A DNA stretch of 64,000 nt, taken from contig CAWADK010000016.1 of assembly GCA_963780715.1 (NCBI GenBank), forward strand, positions 290,898 to 354,897, read 5' to 3'. Both the position numbers and the translations under genes were made by a program. The notes under the pieces are model-generated. The model saw only the letters and a program-made list of their open reading frames with translations, made no database searches and was not told where the DNA came from. Origin of the DNA: JALORV01 sp963780715 (lineage in GTDB: Bacteria; Pseudomonadota; Gammaproteobacteria; Burkholderiales; Burkholderiaceae_F). How positions within the stretch are numbered: the stretch's first letter is position 1; every line of letters starts with the position of its first letter. Positions 19,268-26,864 of this stretch are shown piece by piece.

Positions 19268-19302
19268 GGCCGCCGGTCCCGCCTCGGAGCGGCCCGGCGG
19301 CC
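19268..19302. terminator. Bidirectional hairpin terminator
   Basis: A 9-bp inverted repeat (GGCCGCCGG ... CCGGCGGCC) with a 17-nt loop lies in the short gap between the converging MFS gene (stop 19229) and the arr gene (stop 19312). It probably serves both. No T tract. Confidence 0.55.
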
Positions 19303-19311
19303 GGCGGCGGC

Positions 19312-19809
19312 TCAGTCGATCGGCTCTGCGCCCTGCTGCCTGAGGCGCTCAAGGTTGTCCTTCATGGTCTTGAGCGCCTCCGGGGAGTGCCCGTGCCAGC
19401 CCCTGACCTCACCGGTCACCCGCAGCGGCTCCCGGGAGCGGTACGACTTGGTCGGGTTGCCCGGGAACTTCTTGTCGGTCAGGTTGGGATCGTCCTCGAT
19501 CGGCCCGGTCGGTTCCACGAGGTAGATCCTCCCGGGACCCTCGCCGAACGCCAGTTCCGCTCCCCACGTGGCCGCGTCCAGCGTGCCGGTCAGGTAGACG
19601 TAGGCCTGTGCCCGATTCCGCCGGCCGAAGTTGGGGACATGCCCCGGGCCGATCAGGTCACCCTGCCTCAGATCGGCCTTCGTGCCGTGGTAGAACCGAG
19701 CCACACCGGTACCGTGACACGCGGGGCACGGCTGTTCGTCGACCGTGCCCTGGCCGGCGCACACGGCGCATGGGTCCGTGACGACGAACGGCTCCGGGTC
19801 AGCGCCCAC
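19312..19809 (-). CDS. arr: Rifampin ADP-ribosyltransferase-like protein with N-terminal zinc motif
   Basis: Residues about 38-150 match Arr, which transfers ADP-ribose from NAD to the C23 hydroxyl of rifamycins. Conserved blocks are RFYHGTKADLRQGDLIGPGH, AQAYVYLTGTLDAATWGAEL, GRIYLVEPTGPIEDDP and NLTDKKFPGNPTKSYRSREP. The catalytic His (YHGTK) and Tyr (YVYLT) positions are present. The unusual part is residues 14-36: two CxxCxGxG units (CAVCAGQG and CPACHGTG), as in the zinc region of DnaJ. Classical Arr proteins of about 140 residues lack this. Start is GTG at 19809. The upstream gene on the same strand ends two bases before it, so the two may be cotranscribed. Confidence 0.85.
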   Translation of the reverse strand: MGADPEPFVVTDPCAVCAGQGTVDEQPCPACHGTGVARFYHGTKADLRQGDLIGPGHVPNFGRRNRAQAYVYLTGTLDAATWGAELAFGEGPGRIYLVEPTGPIEDDPNLTDKKFPGNPTKSYRSREPLRVTGEVRGWHGHSPEALKTMKDNLERLRQQGAEPID

Positions 19810-19811
19810 GG

Positions 19812-20276
19812 CTAGTACTCGCCCTTGATCACGAAGAACGACCCGCGGATCGTCCCCGCCAGCTTGGACTTCTGCCTGGCGAACTTGAACTTCCCCTCCA
19901 GCTCGCTCGGCACGTCCATCCCCTCCGAGAGCTTGAAGCCCACCGCCCGCTTCTTCGGGTCGTCGATCGTGTACATGACGTTGACCGCGAGGCCGCTCTC
20001 GTAGAACACGTAGGCCATCCTGATGCCGTCCACCTCGAAGAGTGACGTCTCCAGGGGCCTGGCTGCGATCTCGATGCCGCGCTCGTCCCTGAGGATCCGG
20101 TCGACGTAGTCGAGCGTGTCCTGGCTTTCGTCGGCGCGCGTGACCGCGAATGCGTGCTTGTACTTGTTCTTGTAGTAGCGCGCCTCGTGCGCGCGGAGAC
20201 CGGCGAGCGCTTCTGCCACAGGTGACGACTCCAGCCCGGCGGTGGAGACCTTCTCGAACTCGACGACGGTGGGCAC
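19812..20276 (-). CDS. Conserved hypothetical protein upstream of arr
   Basis: The 154-residue soluble protein has no domain that I can name. It has an N-terminal beta-strand (VVEFEKVSTAG), a charged helix with YYKNKYKHAFAVTRADESQD, a middle part IAARPLETSLFEVDGIRMAY, and a basic C-terminus GKFKFARQKSKLAGTIRGSF ending in FVIKGEY. I chose the GTG at 20276 because GGGAGGAGG lies seven bases upstream and the residues before it look non-coding. It ends two bases before the arr start on the same strand, so the pair probably forms one transcript. Possibly a ligand-binding or stress protein; not assigned. Confidence 0.6.
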   Translation of the reverse strand: MPTVVEFEKVSTAGLESSPVAEALAGLRAHEARYYKNKYKHAFAVTRADESQDTLDYVDRILRDERGIEIAARPLETSLFEVDGIRMAYVFYESGLAVNVMYTIDDPKKRAVGFKLSEGMDVPSELEGKFKFARQKSKLAGTIRGSFFVIKGEY

Positions 20277-20430
20277 GCGTCCTCCTCCCGACAGCCCCCT
20301 CCGGTCCTCGCGAGCCTGCGCTTCACGTGACCGCCGGGGCGATATGTGGATCCATATACCCGCCGTGACCTGGACGAGGCACCGCCGGCGCGATAGCGTC
20401 ACCGGCGGCGGAGCGCTGGAGGGAGCGTCC

Positions 20431-22095
20431 ATGGCAGGTGCTGACGCGGCGTCGACCGGCTCGGTCTTCAAGACTGCGTTGCGCAACCCGGTCCTGGTGC
20501 GCCTCGAGCTCGCCTGGGCGGCGTTCAACGGCGCCGAGTGGGCCGTCTGGGTCTGTCTCATGGTCTACGCCTACGGCGTCGCCGGCGCCACCGGATCGGG
20601 AGTCATGGCGCTGGTCCAGCTCATTCCGTGCGCCCTCCTCGCCCCCTACATCGGCGCCTTCGCCGACCGGCGGCGACCCGGCCGCGTCCTGCTCGTCGGC
20701 TACCTCGTCCAGGGCTGCGCCATGGCGTCGGTGGCCGGCGCCATCGCCTCCGGCGCGCCGGCCTGGGTCGTCTTCGCCCTCGCCCCGTTCGTGAATCTCG
20801 GTATCACCGTGCCGCGACCGGCACAGGCCGCCCTGCTGCCCAGCGTCGTGCGCTCGCCGATCGAGCTCACCGCGGCCAACGTGCTCTCGAGCTGGATGGA
20901 CAACGGCAGCGTGCTGGTCGCGCCCGCCGTGGCCGGCGTGCTGCTCGGCATCGGCGGCCCGCAGCTCGCGATCGCCGTCCTCGCGACGCTGTCGTTCGCC
21001 GCCGCCCTTCTCGTGCTGCCCGTGCCTGGGTCCCTTCCGATCGACTCCGGCGAGGAACCCGGCTCGCTGACGGCACAAGTGGCTGCAGGTATCCGGGCCG
21101 TGCGCGCCGACAAGAGCATCCGCCTGCTGGTCGGCCTGCTCGGCGCCCAGTACATCCTGGTCGGCGCCCTCGACGTGCTCTACGTCGTGCTCTCGATCTC
21201 GGTGCTCGGCATGGGTGAGTCGGGCGCCGGCTACCTGAACTCGGCCTTCGGCGCCGGCGGCCTCGTGGGCGCCGCCGTCACCGCCCTGCTGGTGGCGCGC
21301 CGGCGCATGACGCCGGCGCTCGCCGCCGGCATGGTCACGGCGGCGCTCGCGCTCGGCGTCCTCGGCGTCTACCCGACCGTGCTCGGCGCCTTCCTCCTGC
21401 TGGCCGTGGCCGGTCTGGGGCGCACGCTCATGGACGTCACCGGTCGCATCCTGTTGCAGCGCTCGGCCGGGCCGCAGGTGCTGGCCAACGTCTTCTCGCT
21501 GCTCGAGTCGCTGATGAACGTCGGCCTCGCCATCGGCTCGGTGCTCGTCCCTGTGCTGGTCGGCTTGAGCGGGGCGCGGGCCGCCCTCGTCGGCACCGGC
21601 CTCGTCTTCCTGCTCATCGTCGCCCTCACCTGGCGCGGCCTGAGGTCCGTCGACGCCGCCGCCACGGTGCCCCACGTCGAGATCCGCCTGCTGCAGTCGA
21701 TCCCGATCTTCTCCCGCCTGCCGGGGCCACAGCTCGAGGGCCTCGCGCGCGCGCTCGAGCCGATGACCTACAGCGCCGGCACGACGGTCATGTGCGAGGG
21801 CGAGGAGGGCGACTTCTACTGCGCCATCGCCGAGGGCGAGGTGGAGGTCGAGCACTCCGGCCGCGAGGTCGCGCGCCTCACCCGCGGCGAGGGCTTCGGC
21901 GAGATCGCCCTGATCAAGGACGTGCCGCGCACGGCCACGGTGGTGACGACCCGCGAGACGCAGGTGTACTGCCTGCAGAAGGAGCCGTTCGTCGTGGCGC
22001 TCACCGGGCATCTGCCGGCGCGCGACGCGGCGCGCGACGTCGTCTCGGGCAGGCTCGACGAACTGAGGCAGGTGGACGAGACCGGCGGCGGATGA
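20431..22095 (+). CDS. MFS transporter fused to a cyclic-nucleotide-binding domain
   Basis: The intact protein of 554 residues has an MFS-3-like transporter of about twelve helices in residues 1-410, with FADRRRPGRVLLVGYLVQG in loop 2-3. A complete cNMP-binding domain follows in residues about 420-545: LLQSIPIFSRLPGPQLEGLA, MCEGEEGDFYCAIAEGEVEV, and the phosphate-binding cassette LTRGEGFGEIALIKDVPRTA. In the cassette the Gly-Glu and Arg that contact cyclic nucleotide are present. The layout implies a transporter gated or regulated by cAMP/cGMP on the cytosolic side. Start ATG after GGAGGGAGCGTCC. A 17-bp-stem terminator follows. Substrate unknown. Confidence 0.88.
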   Translation: MAGADAASTGSVFKTALRNPVLVRLELAWAAFNGAEWAVWVCLMVYAYGVAGATGSGVMALVQLIPCALLAPYIGAFADRRRPGRVLLVGYLVQGCAMASVAGAIASGAPAWVVFALAPFVNLGITVPRPAQAALLPSVVRSPIELTAANVLSSWMDNGSVLVAPAVAGVLLGIGGPQLAIAVLATLSFAAALLVLPVPGSLPIDSGEEPGSLTAQVAAGIRAVRADKSIRLLVGLLGAQYILVGALDVLYVVLSISVLGMGESGAGYLNSAFGAGGLVGAAVTALLVARRRMTPALAAGMVTAALALGVLGVYPTVLGAFLLLAVAGLGRTLMDVTGRILLQRSAGPQVLANVFSLLESLMNVGLAIGSVLVPVLVGLSGARAALVGTGLVFLLIVALTWRGLRSVDAAATVPHVEIRLLQSIPIFSRLPGPQLEGLARALEPMTYSAGTTVMCEGEEGDFYCAIAEGEVEVEHSGREVARLTRGEGFGEIALIKDVPRTATVVTTRETQVYCLQKEPFVVALTGHLPARDAARDVVSGRLDELRQVDETGGG

Positions 22096-22111
22096 CCGGC
22101 CTGGTGCAGAC

Positions 22112-22151
22112 GGACGCCTCCGGCCGCTGGCTGGAGCGGCCGGAGGCGTCC
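22112..22151. terminator. Strong hairpin terminator
   Basis: A perfect 17-bp inverted repeat (starting GGACGCCTCCGG, six-base loop GGCTGG) lies between the converging MFS-cNMP gene and the SnoaL gene. It probably works for both strands. No T tract follows. Confidence 0.7.
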
Positions 22152-22200
22152 GCGGCGTCGCTCGAGGCTGCCGGCCCACACGCCGACTGCCCGTGCGCCG

Positions 22201-22677
22201 TTACGCCGCCCTCTCGGCCGGGCCCACACGGCCGGTGCCGCCGGACCCGGCGGCACCGGCGCCCGGCGGTTGCGCGAGCCCGAGCTGGAAGAGAGTGCCG
22301 AGGCGGTCGGGCACGCCCCAGTGCTCGACGACGCGGCCGTCCTCGATGCGCACGACGTCGAACACATCGCTGCGCATCCGGCGACCCGTCGGCGGATTGC
22401 CCATGAAGGATCCGTCGTTGGTGCCCGTGGCCGTCATGCGCAGCCACACCTTCTCGCCGTCGACGACGAGGTCCTCGATGGCGAGGTGGAGGTCGGAGAA
22501 GGCCCGCCGCAGCGAGTCGATCACCGCCTTGACTCCCTCCGCGCCCGGGGCATGGTCGGGCCCGTAGTACTGATGCTCCACTTGATCCGGTGCGATGACG
22601 TCGTCGGCGACGCTGAGGTCGCCGTTGTTGAAGCCCTGTTCGATGAGCCGGCGAGCCAGCTCTTCTGCGCTCGACAT
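22201..22677 (-). CDS. SnoaL-like ester-cyclase-type protein
   Basis: The 158-residue protein has the SnoaL cone fold: a first helix AEELARRLIEQGFNNGDLSV, then VIAPDQVEHQYYGPDHAPGA, helix AVIDSLRRAFSDLHLAIEDL, strands KVWLRMTATGTNDGSFMGNP, and RMRSDVFDVVRIEDGRVVEH WGVPDRLGTLFQLGL (family ending). The pattern GxFMGxPPTGR is typical of the ester-cyclase subgroup of unknown substrate. The last 25 residues (Gly/Pro/Ala-rich) are unlike the family and arise from a G+C hairpin in the DNA. It is divergent from the TetR gene at 22721, which probably controls it. Confidence 0.8.
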   Translation of the reverse strand: MSSAEELARRLIEQGFNNGDLSVADDVIAPDQVEHQYYGPDHAPGAEGVKAVIDSLRRAFSDLHLAIEDLVVDGEKVWLRMTATGTNDGSFMGNPPTGRRMRSDVFDVVRIEDGRVVEHWGVPDRLGTLFQLGLAQPPGAGAAGSGGTGRVGPAERAA

Positions 22678-22689
22678 GCTGTCCTCACT

Positions 22690-22734
22690 TTGGGTATAGT
22701 GTCGATGTAATGGTTACGCTATGTCTGTACCCAA
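22690..22734. promoter_or_regulatory. Candidate TetR operator between divergent genes
   Basis: The 43-base gap between the SnoaL and TetR genes and the first bases of the latter carry an inverted repeat TTGGGTA ... TACCCAA with 31 bases between the arms. The interval is the only A+T-leaning stretch nearby and holds TATAGT-like and TAATGG/TTACGCT-like -10 candidates. Placement over both promoters is what a divergent autoregulated TetR system would need. Arms are longer apart than in most TetR operators, so this could instead be two half sites. Confidence 0.4.
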
Positions 22735-23377
22735 TATGACGACCGCCAAGCATCCGCGCCGCCGGTACAATTCCGAGCGGCGGCGAGACCAGGCCGACCA
22801 GACGCGCGCGCTGGTGCTGGCCGCCGCGGCGGAGCTGTTCGTGGAGCGCGGCTACCAGGGGACCAGCATCGCGGCCGTCGCCGAGCGCGCACGCGTCTCT
22901 CCGGAGACCGTCTACGGGCACTTCGGCAACAAGCGCACGCTGCTCGGCGAGCTCGTGCGCCGCGCGGTCCGCGGGGACGAGAGCGCCCCCGTCCCCGAGC
23001 AGAAGGGCCCCCGCGCCATCGCCGCGGCCACCGATCAGCGCGAGCAGCTGCGCATCTTCGCCGCCGACATCGTGCCACGCCTCGAGCGCGCCGCGCCGCT
23101 CGTCGCGGTCGTCGCCGGCGCCTCACGGTCGGACCCTGAGCTTGCCGAGCTACTGCGGCGGCTGCACGACGACCGGCTGAAGAACCTCCGCACGCTCACC
23201 CGGCTGCTCTCCGCCAACGGGCCGCTGCGCCTCGACGAGGAGGCTGCGCTGGAGACGGTCTGGGCGCTGACGAGCCCGGAGCTGCACCAGCTCCTCGTCC
23301 GTATCCGGGGATGGTCACAGCGCCGCTACCGCGACTGGCTCGCCGCGAGTCTCGCCGAGCTTCTCCTGGTGAGGTGA
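22721..23377 (+). CDS. TetR family transcriptional regulator
   Basis: The intact 218-residue protein has an N-terminal TetR DNA-binding domain: QTRALVLAAAAELFVERGYQ, GTSIAAVAERARVSPETVYG and HFGNKRTLLGELV (helix-turn-helix and the following conserved helix). The C-terminal two-thirds is a helical ligand-binding domain of unknown specificity. An alternative ATG at 22736 would remove five residues and free the whole inverted repeat at 22690-22734 from the coding region. There is no good Shine-Dalgarno before either ATG, so a leaderless transcript is possible. It probably represses itself and the divergent SnoaL gene. Confidence 0.88.
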   Translation: MSVPNMTTAKHPRRRYNSERRRDQADQTRALVLAAAAELFVERGYQGTSIAAVAERARVSPETVYGHFGNKRTLLGELVRRAVRGDESAPVPEQKGPRAIAAATDQREQLRIFAADIVPRLERAAPLVAVVAGASRSDPELAELLRRLHDDRLKNLRTLTRLLSANGPLRLDEEAALETVWALTSPELHQLLVRIRGWSQRRYRDWLAASLAELLLVR

Positions 23378-23434
23378 CGTTCGGCGGCGAGCGGCGTGCC
23401 CCCGCGTCGGTTCGAAGCCGGTCGGCGACCGCGA

Positions 23435-23740
23435 TCAGCCGCGACGGCGACCGCGCTTGTCCTCGCCCGCGGCGACGGAGGCCACGTACGGCAGGAGAGC
23501 CATCTCGCGGGCCCTCTTGATGGCCACGGCGACCTGGCGCTGATGCCGGCGGCAAGCGCCGCTCACGCGCCGCGTCTTGATCTTGCCCCGGTCGCTCACG
23601 AAGCGGCGGAGCGTGCTCACGTCCTTGTAGTCGACCTCGTCGACCTTCTCCTTGCAGAAGGAGCAGTAGCGACGGCGCGCGGGGTCGATGGGCCGGCCGC
23701 CCTTCCTCGGAGGCCGGGGTGAACCTTTGCTCTTGGGCAT
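23435..23740 (-). CDS. rpsR: 30S ribosomal protein S18
   Basis: The 101-residue protein carries the S18 signature: RRRYCSFCKEKVDEVDYKDV, LRRFVSDRGKIKTRRVSGAC and RRHQRQVAVAIKRAREMALL PYVAS. The CxxC plus the later Cys and His make it the zinc-binding (C+) form. S18 sits on the small-subunit platform next to S6. The N- and C-termini are basic and extended. ATG at 23740 follows GAACGAGAATG context; the usual partners rpsF, ssb and rplI are not adjacent, so this is a lone rpsR, possibly one of two paralogues in the genome. Confidence 0.92.
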   Translation of the reverse strand: MPKSKGSPRPPRKGGRPIDPARRRYCSFCKEKVDEVDYKDVSTLRRFVSDRGKIKTRRVSGACRRHQRQVAVAIKRAREMALLPYVASVAAGEDKRGRRRG

Positions 23741-23914
23741 TCTCGTTCCTTCGGTCGCCCTGAGTCCCCTACCGGGGGATCAGGCATCTGTGGATGCATG
23801 TTCGGACTTGTCAGGTCCCAGCTTACCCGGAGACGTCCATCACCGCCTCCCATTCTCCCGCGAAGGTACGGTACCCTCACTCAGTCCCATCGCGCCACTC
23901 ACCGGGGAGACACC

Positions 23915-24643
23915 ATGCAGGGACCCGATCCGGAGCTCGCGTCCGCCACGGTCGGCGACATCGTCGCCGGCGACTACCGGACGGCCGTCGTCTTCGAAAG
24001 GCATGACATCGACTTCTGCTGCGGAGGGGCGCGGACCCTCGCGGCCGCCTGCGCCGAGAAGTCCCTCGACCCGGCCGCCCTCGGCCGCGAGCTCGAAGCG
24101 GCCACCGCGAGCGCGCCCGCGCGGCCCGACCGGGACTACGCGAGCTGGACCCTCACGCGCCTCATCGATCACCTCAGGGCCATCCACCACGCGTACGTGA
24201 GGGCCAACGCCCCTCAGACCGGCGCCTACGCGCGCAAGATCGCGGACGTCCACGGCGAGCACCACCCCGAGCTGGCGCAGATCGCCGCCGCGTTCGACGG
24301 CATGGCTGCCAGACTGATGGTCCATCTCGCGGAGGAGGAAGAGGTCGTCTTCCCGGCGATCAAGCGCGCCGAGGCCGCCGCCAGGGCCGGTGCGGACCCC
24401 GCGGCGGAGGATGCCGCGGCGATCGCCGGCGGCATCGCGGCGCTCGTCCGCGAGCACGACGAGGTCGGCGCCACGCTCCACGACATCCGCGACCTGGCCT
24501 TGGGCTACGGGCTGCCGGCCGACGCCTGCGCCACCTACGCGCTCACCTGGCAGCGTCTGCAGGCGTTCGAGGCCGACCTCCACAAGCACGTCCACCTCGA
24601 GAACAACGTCCTGTTCCCGCGCGCAGCCGAGCGCTTCACGTGA
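23915..24643 (+). CDS. ric: Iron-sulfur cluster repair di-iron protein (RIC/ScdA type)
   Basis: The intact 242-residue protein has the two-domain RIC layout. The N-terminal ScdA_N domain contains VGDIVAGDYRTAVVFERHDI and DFCCGGARTLAAAC, with the conserved Cys-Cys-Gly-Gly. The hemerythrin-like domain supplies di-iron ligands in LIDHLRAIHHAYVR, VHGEHHPEL, MVHLAEEEEVVFP, REHDEVG and LHKHVHLENNVLFPRA. RIC proteins repair iron-sulfur clusters damaged by nitric oxide or peroxide, which suits an organism with a nitrate reductase 10 kb away. The ATG was chosen for GGGGAGACACC just upstream. A small Cys-containing protein follows 11 bases later, probably in the same operon. Confidence 0.9.
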   Translation: MQGPDPELASATVGDIVAGDYRTAVVFERHDIDFCCGGARTLAAACAEKSLDPAALGRELEAATASAPARPDRDYASWTLTRLIDHLRAIHHAYVRANAPQTGAYARKIADVHGEHHPELAQIAAAFDGMAARLMVHLAEEEEVVFPAIKRAEAAARAGADPAAEDAAAIAGGIAALVREHDEVGATLHDIRDLALGYGLPADACATYALTWQRLQAFEADLHKHVHLENNVLFPRAAERFT

Positions 24644-24654
24644 AGGAGAGAGCA

Positions 24655-24990
24655 ATGGAACTGCGAGCGACCATAGACCCCGGCATCTGCGGCTACCCCG
24701 TGACCGTCACCGCCACGACCGACGACGCCCGGCACGTCGACTTCGTCTTCGAATCCGGCTGCGAGCTGGTCGCGGAGCTCGCCCGGCGGGTCGCCGAGAT
24801 CTCACCGGTCGACGCGATCCAGACGCTGAGCCGGGAGGCGAACCCGATCCTCGCACAGGCGAGCGAGCTGCTGCGCACGGCGGGATGCTGCGAGGCCTGC
24901 GTGGTGCCGGCGGGCGCGGTCAAGGCCATGTACATCATCACCGACCTCGCGCTCGCCCGGGACGTCTCGATCACGCTGACCGAGGGGTAG
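24655..24990 (+). CDS. Small Cys-containing protein (DUF6951-like)
   Basis: The 111-residue protein begins ATIDPGICGYPVTVTATTDD and has a conserved TAGCCEACVVPAGAVKAMYI motif near residue 85. These match a small family usually described as DUF6951, whose Cys residues suggest metal or cluster handling. Function is not established. I chose the ATG at 24655, preceded by AAGGAGAG; a GTG 15 bases earlier is in frame. It follows the RIC gene by 11 bases, so a shared role in nitrosative or oxidative damage repair is a fair inference. Confidence 0.7.
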   Translation: MELRATIDPGICGYPVTVTATTDDARHVDFVFESGCELVAELARRVAEISPVDAIQTLSREANPILAQASELLRTAGCCEACVVPAGAVKAMYIITDLALARDVSITLTEG

Positions 24991-25191
24991 ACCGAAGGGC
25001 AGGCGCGGCGGCCATCGCTCCCGGGTTGGCCGCGCACCGCATCGGGAACAGTCCACTATCCCCAAGAGAGGCAGCAGGCATGGTCGCCGCCTGCCGCACC
25101 ACGAGCCGCCGCGGCGAGCGCCGCGGTCACCGCGCTCCAGCCGCAGGGATCGACCCGGGCGACACCTACCTCTGCGAAGGGGAAGATCATC

Positions 25192-25932
25192 ATGACCTCC
25201 GCCAGAAAGACCGCGCTGGTCGCGGGCGTGCTTTACCTCATCACCTTCATCTCGATCCCCACGCTCTTCCTCTACAACTCGGTGCGAGGGGCGGACTACA
25301 TCATCGGCGCCGGCCCCGACACTCGCGTGTACGTCGGCGTCATCCTGGAAGTGATCGTGGCCCTCGCCGGCATCGGCACCGCCGTCGCCCTGTTCCCGGT
25401 GGTCAAGCGGCAGAACGAAGGGGCCGCGCTGGGCTTCGTCGCCACGCGGACCCTGGAAGCCACCATGATCTTCGCGGGCGGCGTCACCCTGCTGTCCGTG
25501 GTGGCCTTGCGGCAAGCCGGAGCCGGAGCCGATGCGCTGGGTACAGGCCAGGCGCTGATCGGCCTGCATGACTGGGCCTTCACCCTCGGGCAGAGCCTGA
25601 TGCCCGCCTTGAACGCTCTGCTCCTCGGCTCCCTGCTCTACCAGTCGCGCCTGGTCCCCCGCATCCTCCCCGTGCTTGGGCTCATCGGCGCGCCGCTGCT
25701 CATCACGGCCGTCGTCCTCACGGTGACGGGCGTCACCGACTACGGCTCCGGGCTGAACGGGCTCCTCGCGATCCCGATCGCGCTGTGGGAGTTCTCGCTG
25801 GGCGTCTACCTCGTCACCAAGGGGTTCCGGTCGGAAGGCCTGGAGCGGCTCGGCCTCGCTCCCGAAGCGCCCGCCTCGGCGACTGCCGCCAGGGGCGACG
25901 TCCCCAGGAGCGCGTTGCGACCGGCGGCGTGA
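25192..25932 (+). CDS. DUF4386 family membrane protein
   Basis: The intact 246-residue protein has about six to seven helices and the DUF4386 layout. It opens RKTALVAGVLYLITFISIPT, then VGVILEVIVALAGIGTAVAL followed by FPVVKRQNEGAALGFVATRT LEA, and later GLHDWAFTLGQSLMPALNAL. A final helix ends WEFSLGVYLVTKGFR. The family is widespread in actinobacteria and firmicutes and has no known function. The ATG at 25192 has GAAGGGGAAGATC upstream. The 200 bases ahead of it hold no convincing gene. A 16-bp-stem terminator lies 45 bases after the stop. Confidence 0.8.
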   Translation: MTSARKTALVAGVLYLITFISIPTLFLYNSVRGADYIIGAGPDTRVYVGVILEVIVALAGIGTAVALFPVVKRQNEGAALGFVATRTLEATMIFAGGVTLLSVVALRQAGAGADALGTGQALIGLHDWAFTLGQSLMPALNALLLGSLLYQSRLVPRILPVLGLIGAPLLITAVVLTVTGVTDYGSGLNGLLAIPIALWEFSLGVYLVTKGFRSEGLERLGLAPEAPASATAARGDVPRSALRPAA

Positions 25933-25977
25933 CGCCGGACGCGGCATGATGCGTCCGGCGTGGGAGAGTTGAGTGCT

Positions 25978-26015
25978 CGGGCCGGGCGGGGCCGTCGGCC
26001 CCGCCCGGCCCGTTT
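25978..26015. terminator. Strong bidirectional intrinsic terminator
   Basis: A perfect 16-bp inverted repeat (CGGGCCGGGCGGGGCC, loop GTC, and its complement) is followed by TTT on the plus strand. It lies between the converging DUF4386 gene and the minus-strand gene ending at 26053. Confidence 0.85.
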
Positions 26016-26052
26016 CGCTCGCAGCGCGTCCGGCCGGCCCAGGCTGCCCGGC

Positions 26053-26364
26053 TCAGGCCGCCCGGCGGCCGGCCTCGCTGCCGAACTGCCGCTGCTCCAG
26101 CACCTCGGTGATGTTCTGCCCGGTGTTGGAGACTACCTGGCCGCCCAGCCCGTCCCAGACCTCCTGCAGCCGGCCCGAGAAGGTCTCGGCCTCGGCCAGG
26201 CTGTCGAACTCGAGATGGCCGATCACCATGTGCTCTTCGCCCACGGGGTGCTCGATGACGTAGCGGCGCACGCCGGACGCCTCGCGGCCCAACGGGTCGC
26301 GGTCGAACACCTTCTTCCATTCTCCGTAGTCGGCGACGCTGTGCCAGTAATTCAGGATGTACAT
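26053..26364 (-). CDS. Small dimeric alpha/beta-barrel-like protein
   Basis: The 103-residue protein has the strand-helix order of the ferredoxin-like ABM/EthD group: MYILNYWHSVADYGEWKKVF, then VRRYVIEHPVGEEHMVIGHL, EFDSLAEAETFSGRLQEVWD and a C-terminal QNITEVLEQRQ. No catalytic motif is evident. The ATG at 26364 is preceded by GAGAGGTAGCGTC. Upstream in-frame sequence shows no resemblance to protein. It is divergent from the PadR gene, about 110 bases away, so its promoter may share the PadR control region. Confidence 0.55.
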   Translation of the reverse strand: MYILNYWHSVADYGEWKKVFDRDPLGREASGVRRYVIEHPVGEEHMVIGHLEFDSLAEAETFSGRLQEVWDGLGGQVVSNTGQNITEVLEQRQFGSEAGRRAA

Positions 26365-26437
26365 GACGCTACCTCTCGTCAGGGATGCGCAGGATGCCTT
26401 GTGTATACCCCCGGATCGGCAGACCCGGTGAGCGGCG

Positions 26438-26466
26438 TTGACATACATTGCAGTGCTATGCATACT
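26438..26466 (+). promoter_or_regulatory. Sigma-70-type promoter of the padR operon
   Basis: TTGACA (26438-26443) and CATACT (26461-26466) are separated by 17 bases, a near-consensus housekeeping promoter rare in this G+C-rich window. The start ATG is at 26477. The palindrome TATGCATA overlaps the -10 box and is a plausible PadR operator for autoregulation. Confidence 0.75.
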
Positions 26467-26476
26467 ACCGCTAGTT

Positions 26477-26861
26477 ATGGAGATCAACAAGGAACTGACG
26501 GCCGCGTCCTCGACCCCCATCGTCCTGGCGATCCTCGCCGAGGGGGACAGCTACGGCTACGCCATCCTCCAGCGCGTCCGAGAGCTGTCCGGAGGGCGAT
26601 CTGCACTGGACGGACGGGATGCTCTACCCCGTCCTGCACCGGCTCGAGCGGCTCGAGCACGTCGAGGCGCGGTGGGAGGTCTCCGAGAGCGGCCGCCGGC
26701 GCAAGTACTACCGGATCACGCCCCGAGGCCGGGCCCACCTCGCCGAGGAGCGCCGGCAGTGGCAGACGGTGGACGCGACCCTGCGGGGCCTCTGGCGCGC
26801 GTCCCTGCGCGTCCCGGCCGGCCACCCGGCGCCGGCCGCGCTCCAGCCAGAGGGAGCCTGA
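26477..26861 (+). CDS. PadR family transcriptional regulator (frameshifted)
   Basis: Small winged-helix regulator of about 127 residues. The PadR core reads PIVLAILAEGDSYGYAILQR, VRELSGGDLHWTDGMLYPVL (after removing one extra G near 26597, GGAGGGCGAT to GGAGGCGAT), HRLERLEHVEARWEVSESGR and RRKYYRITPRGRAHLAEERR. The family represses a nearby membrane protein or efflux gene until an effector binds. The downstream gene at 26865 starts three bases after the stop, the usual PadR partner arrangement. A near-consensus promoter with a palindrome at the -10 lies just upstream. Confidence 0.85.
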
Positions 26862-26864
26862 GCG

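Noticed and set aside
25081..25191. Short ORF starting at ATG 25080 before the DUF4386 gene
   Set aside because: It is Arg/Gly-rich, runs through the next gene's start in another frame and has no recognisable motif.
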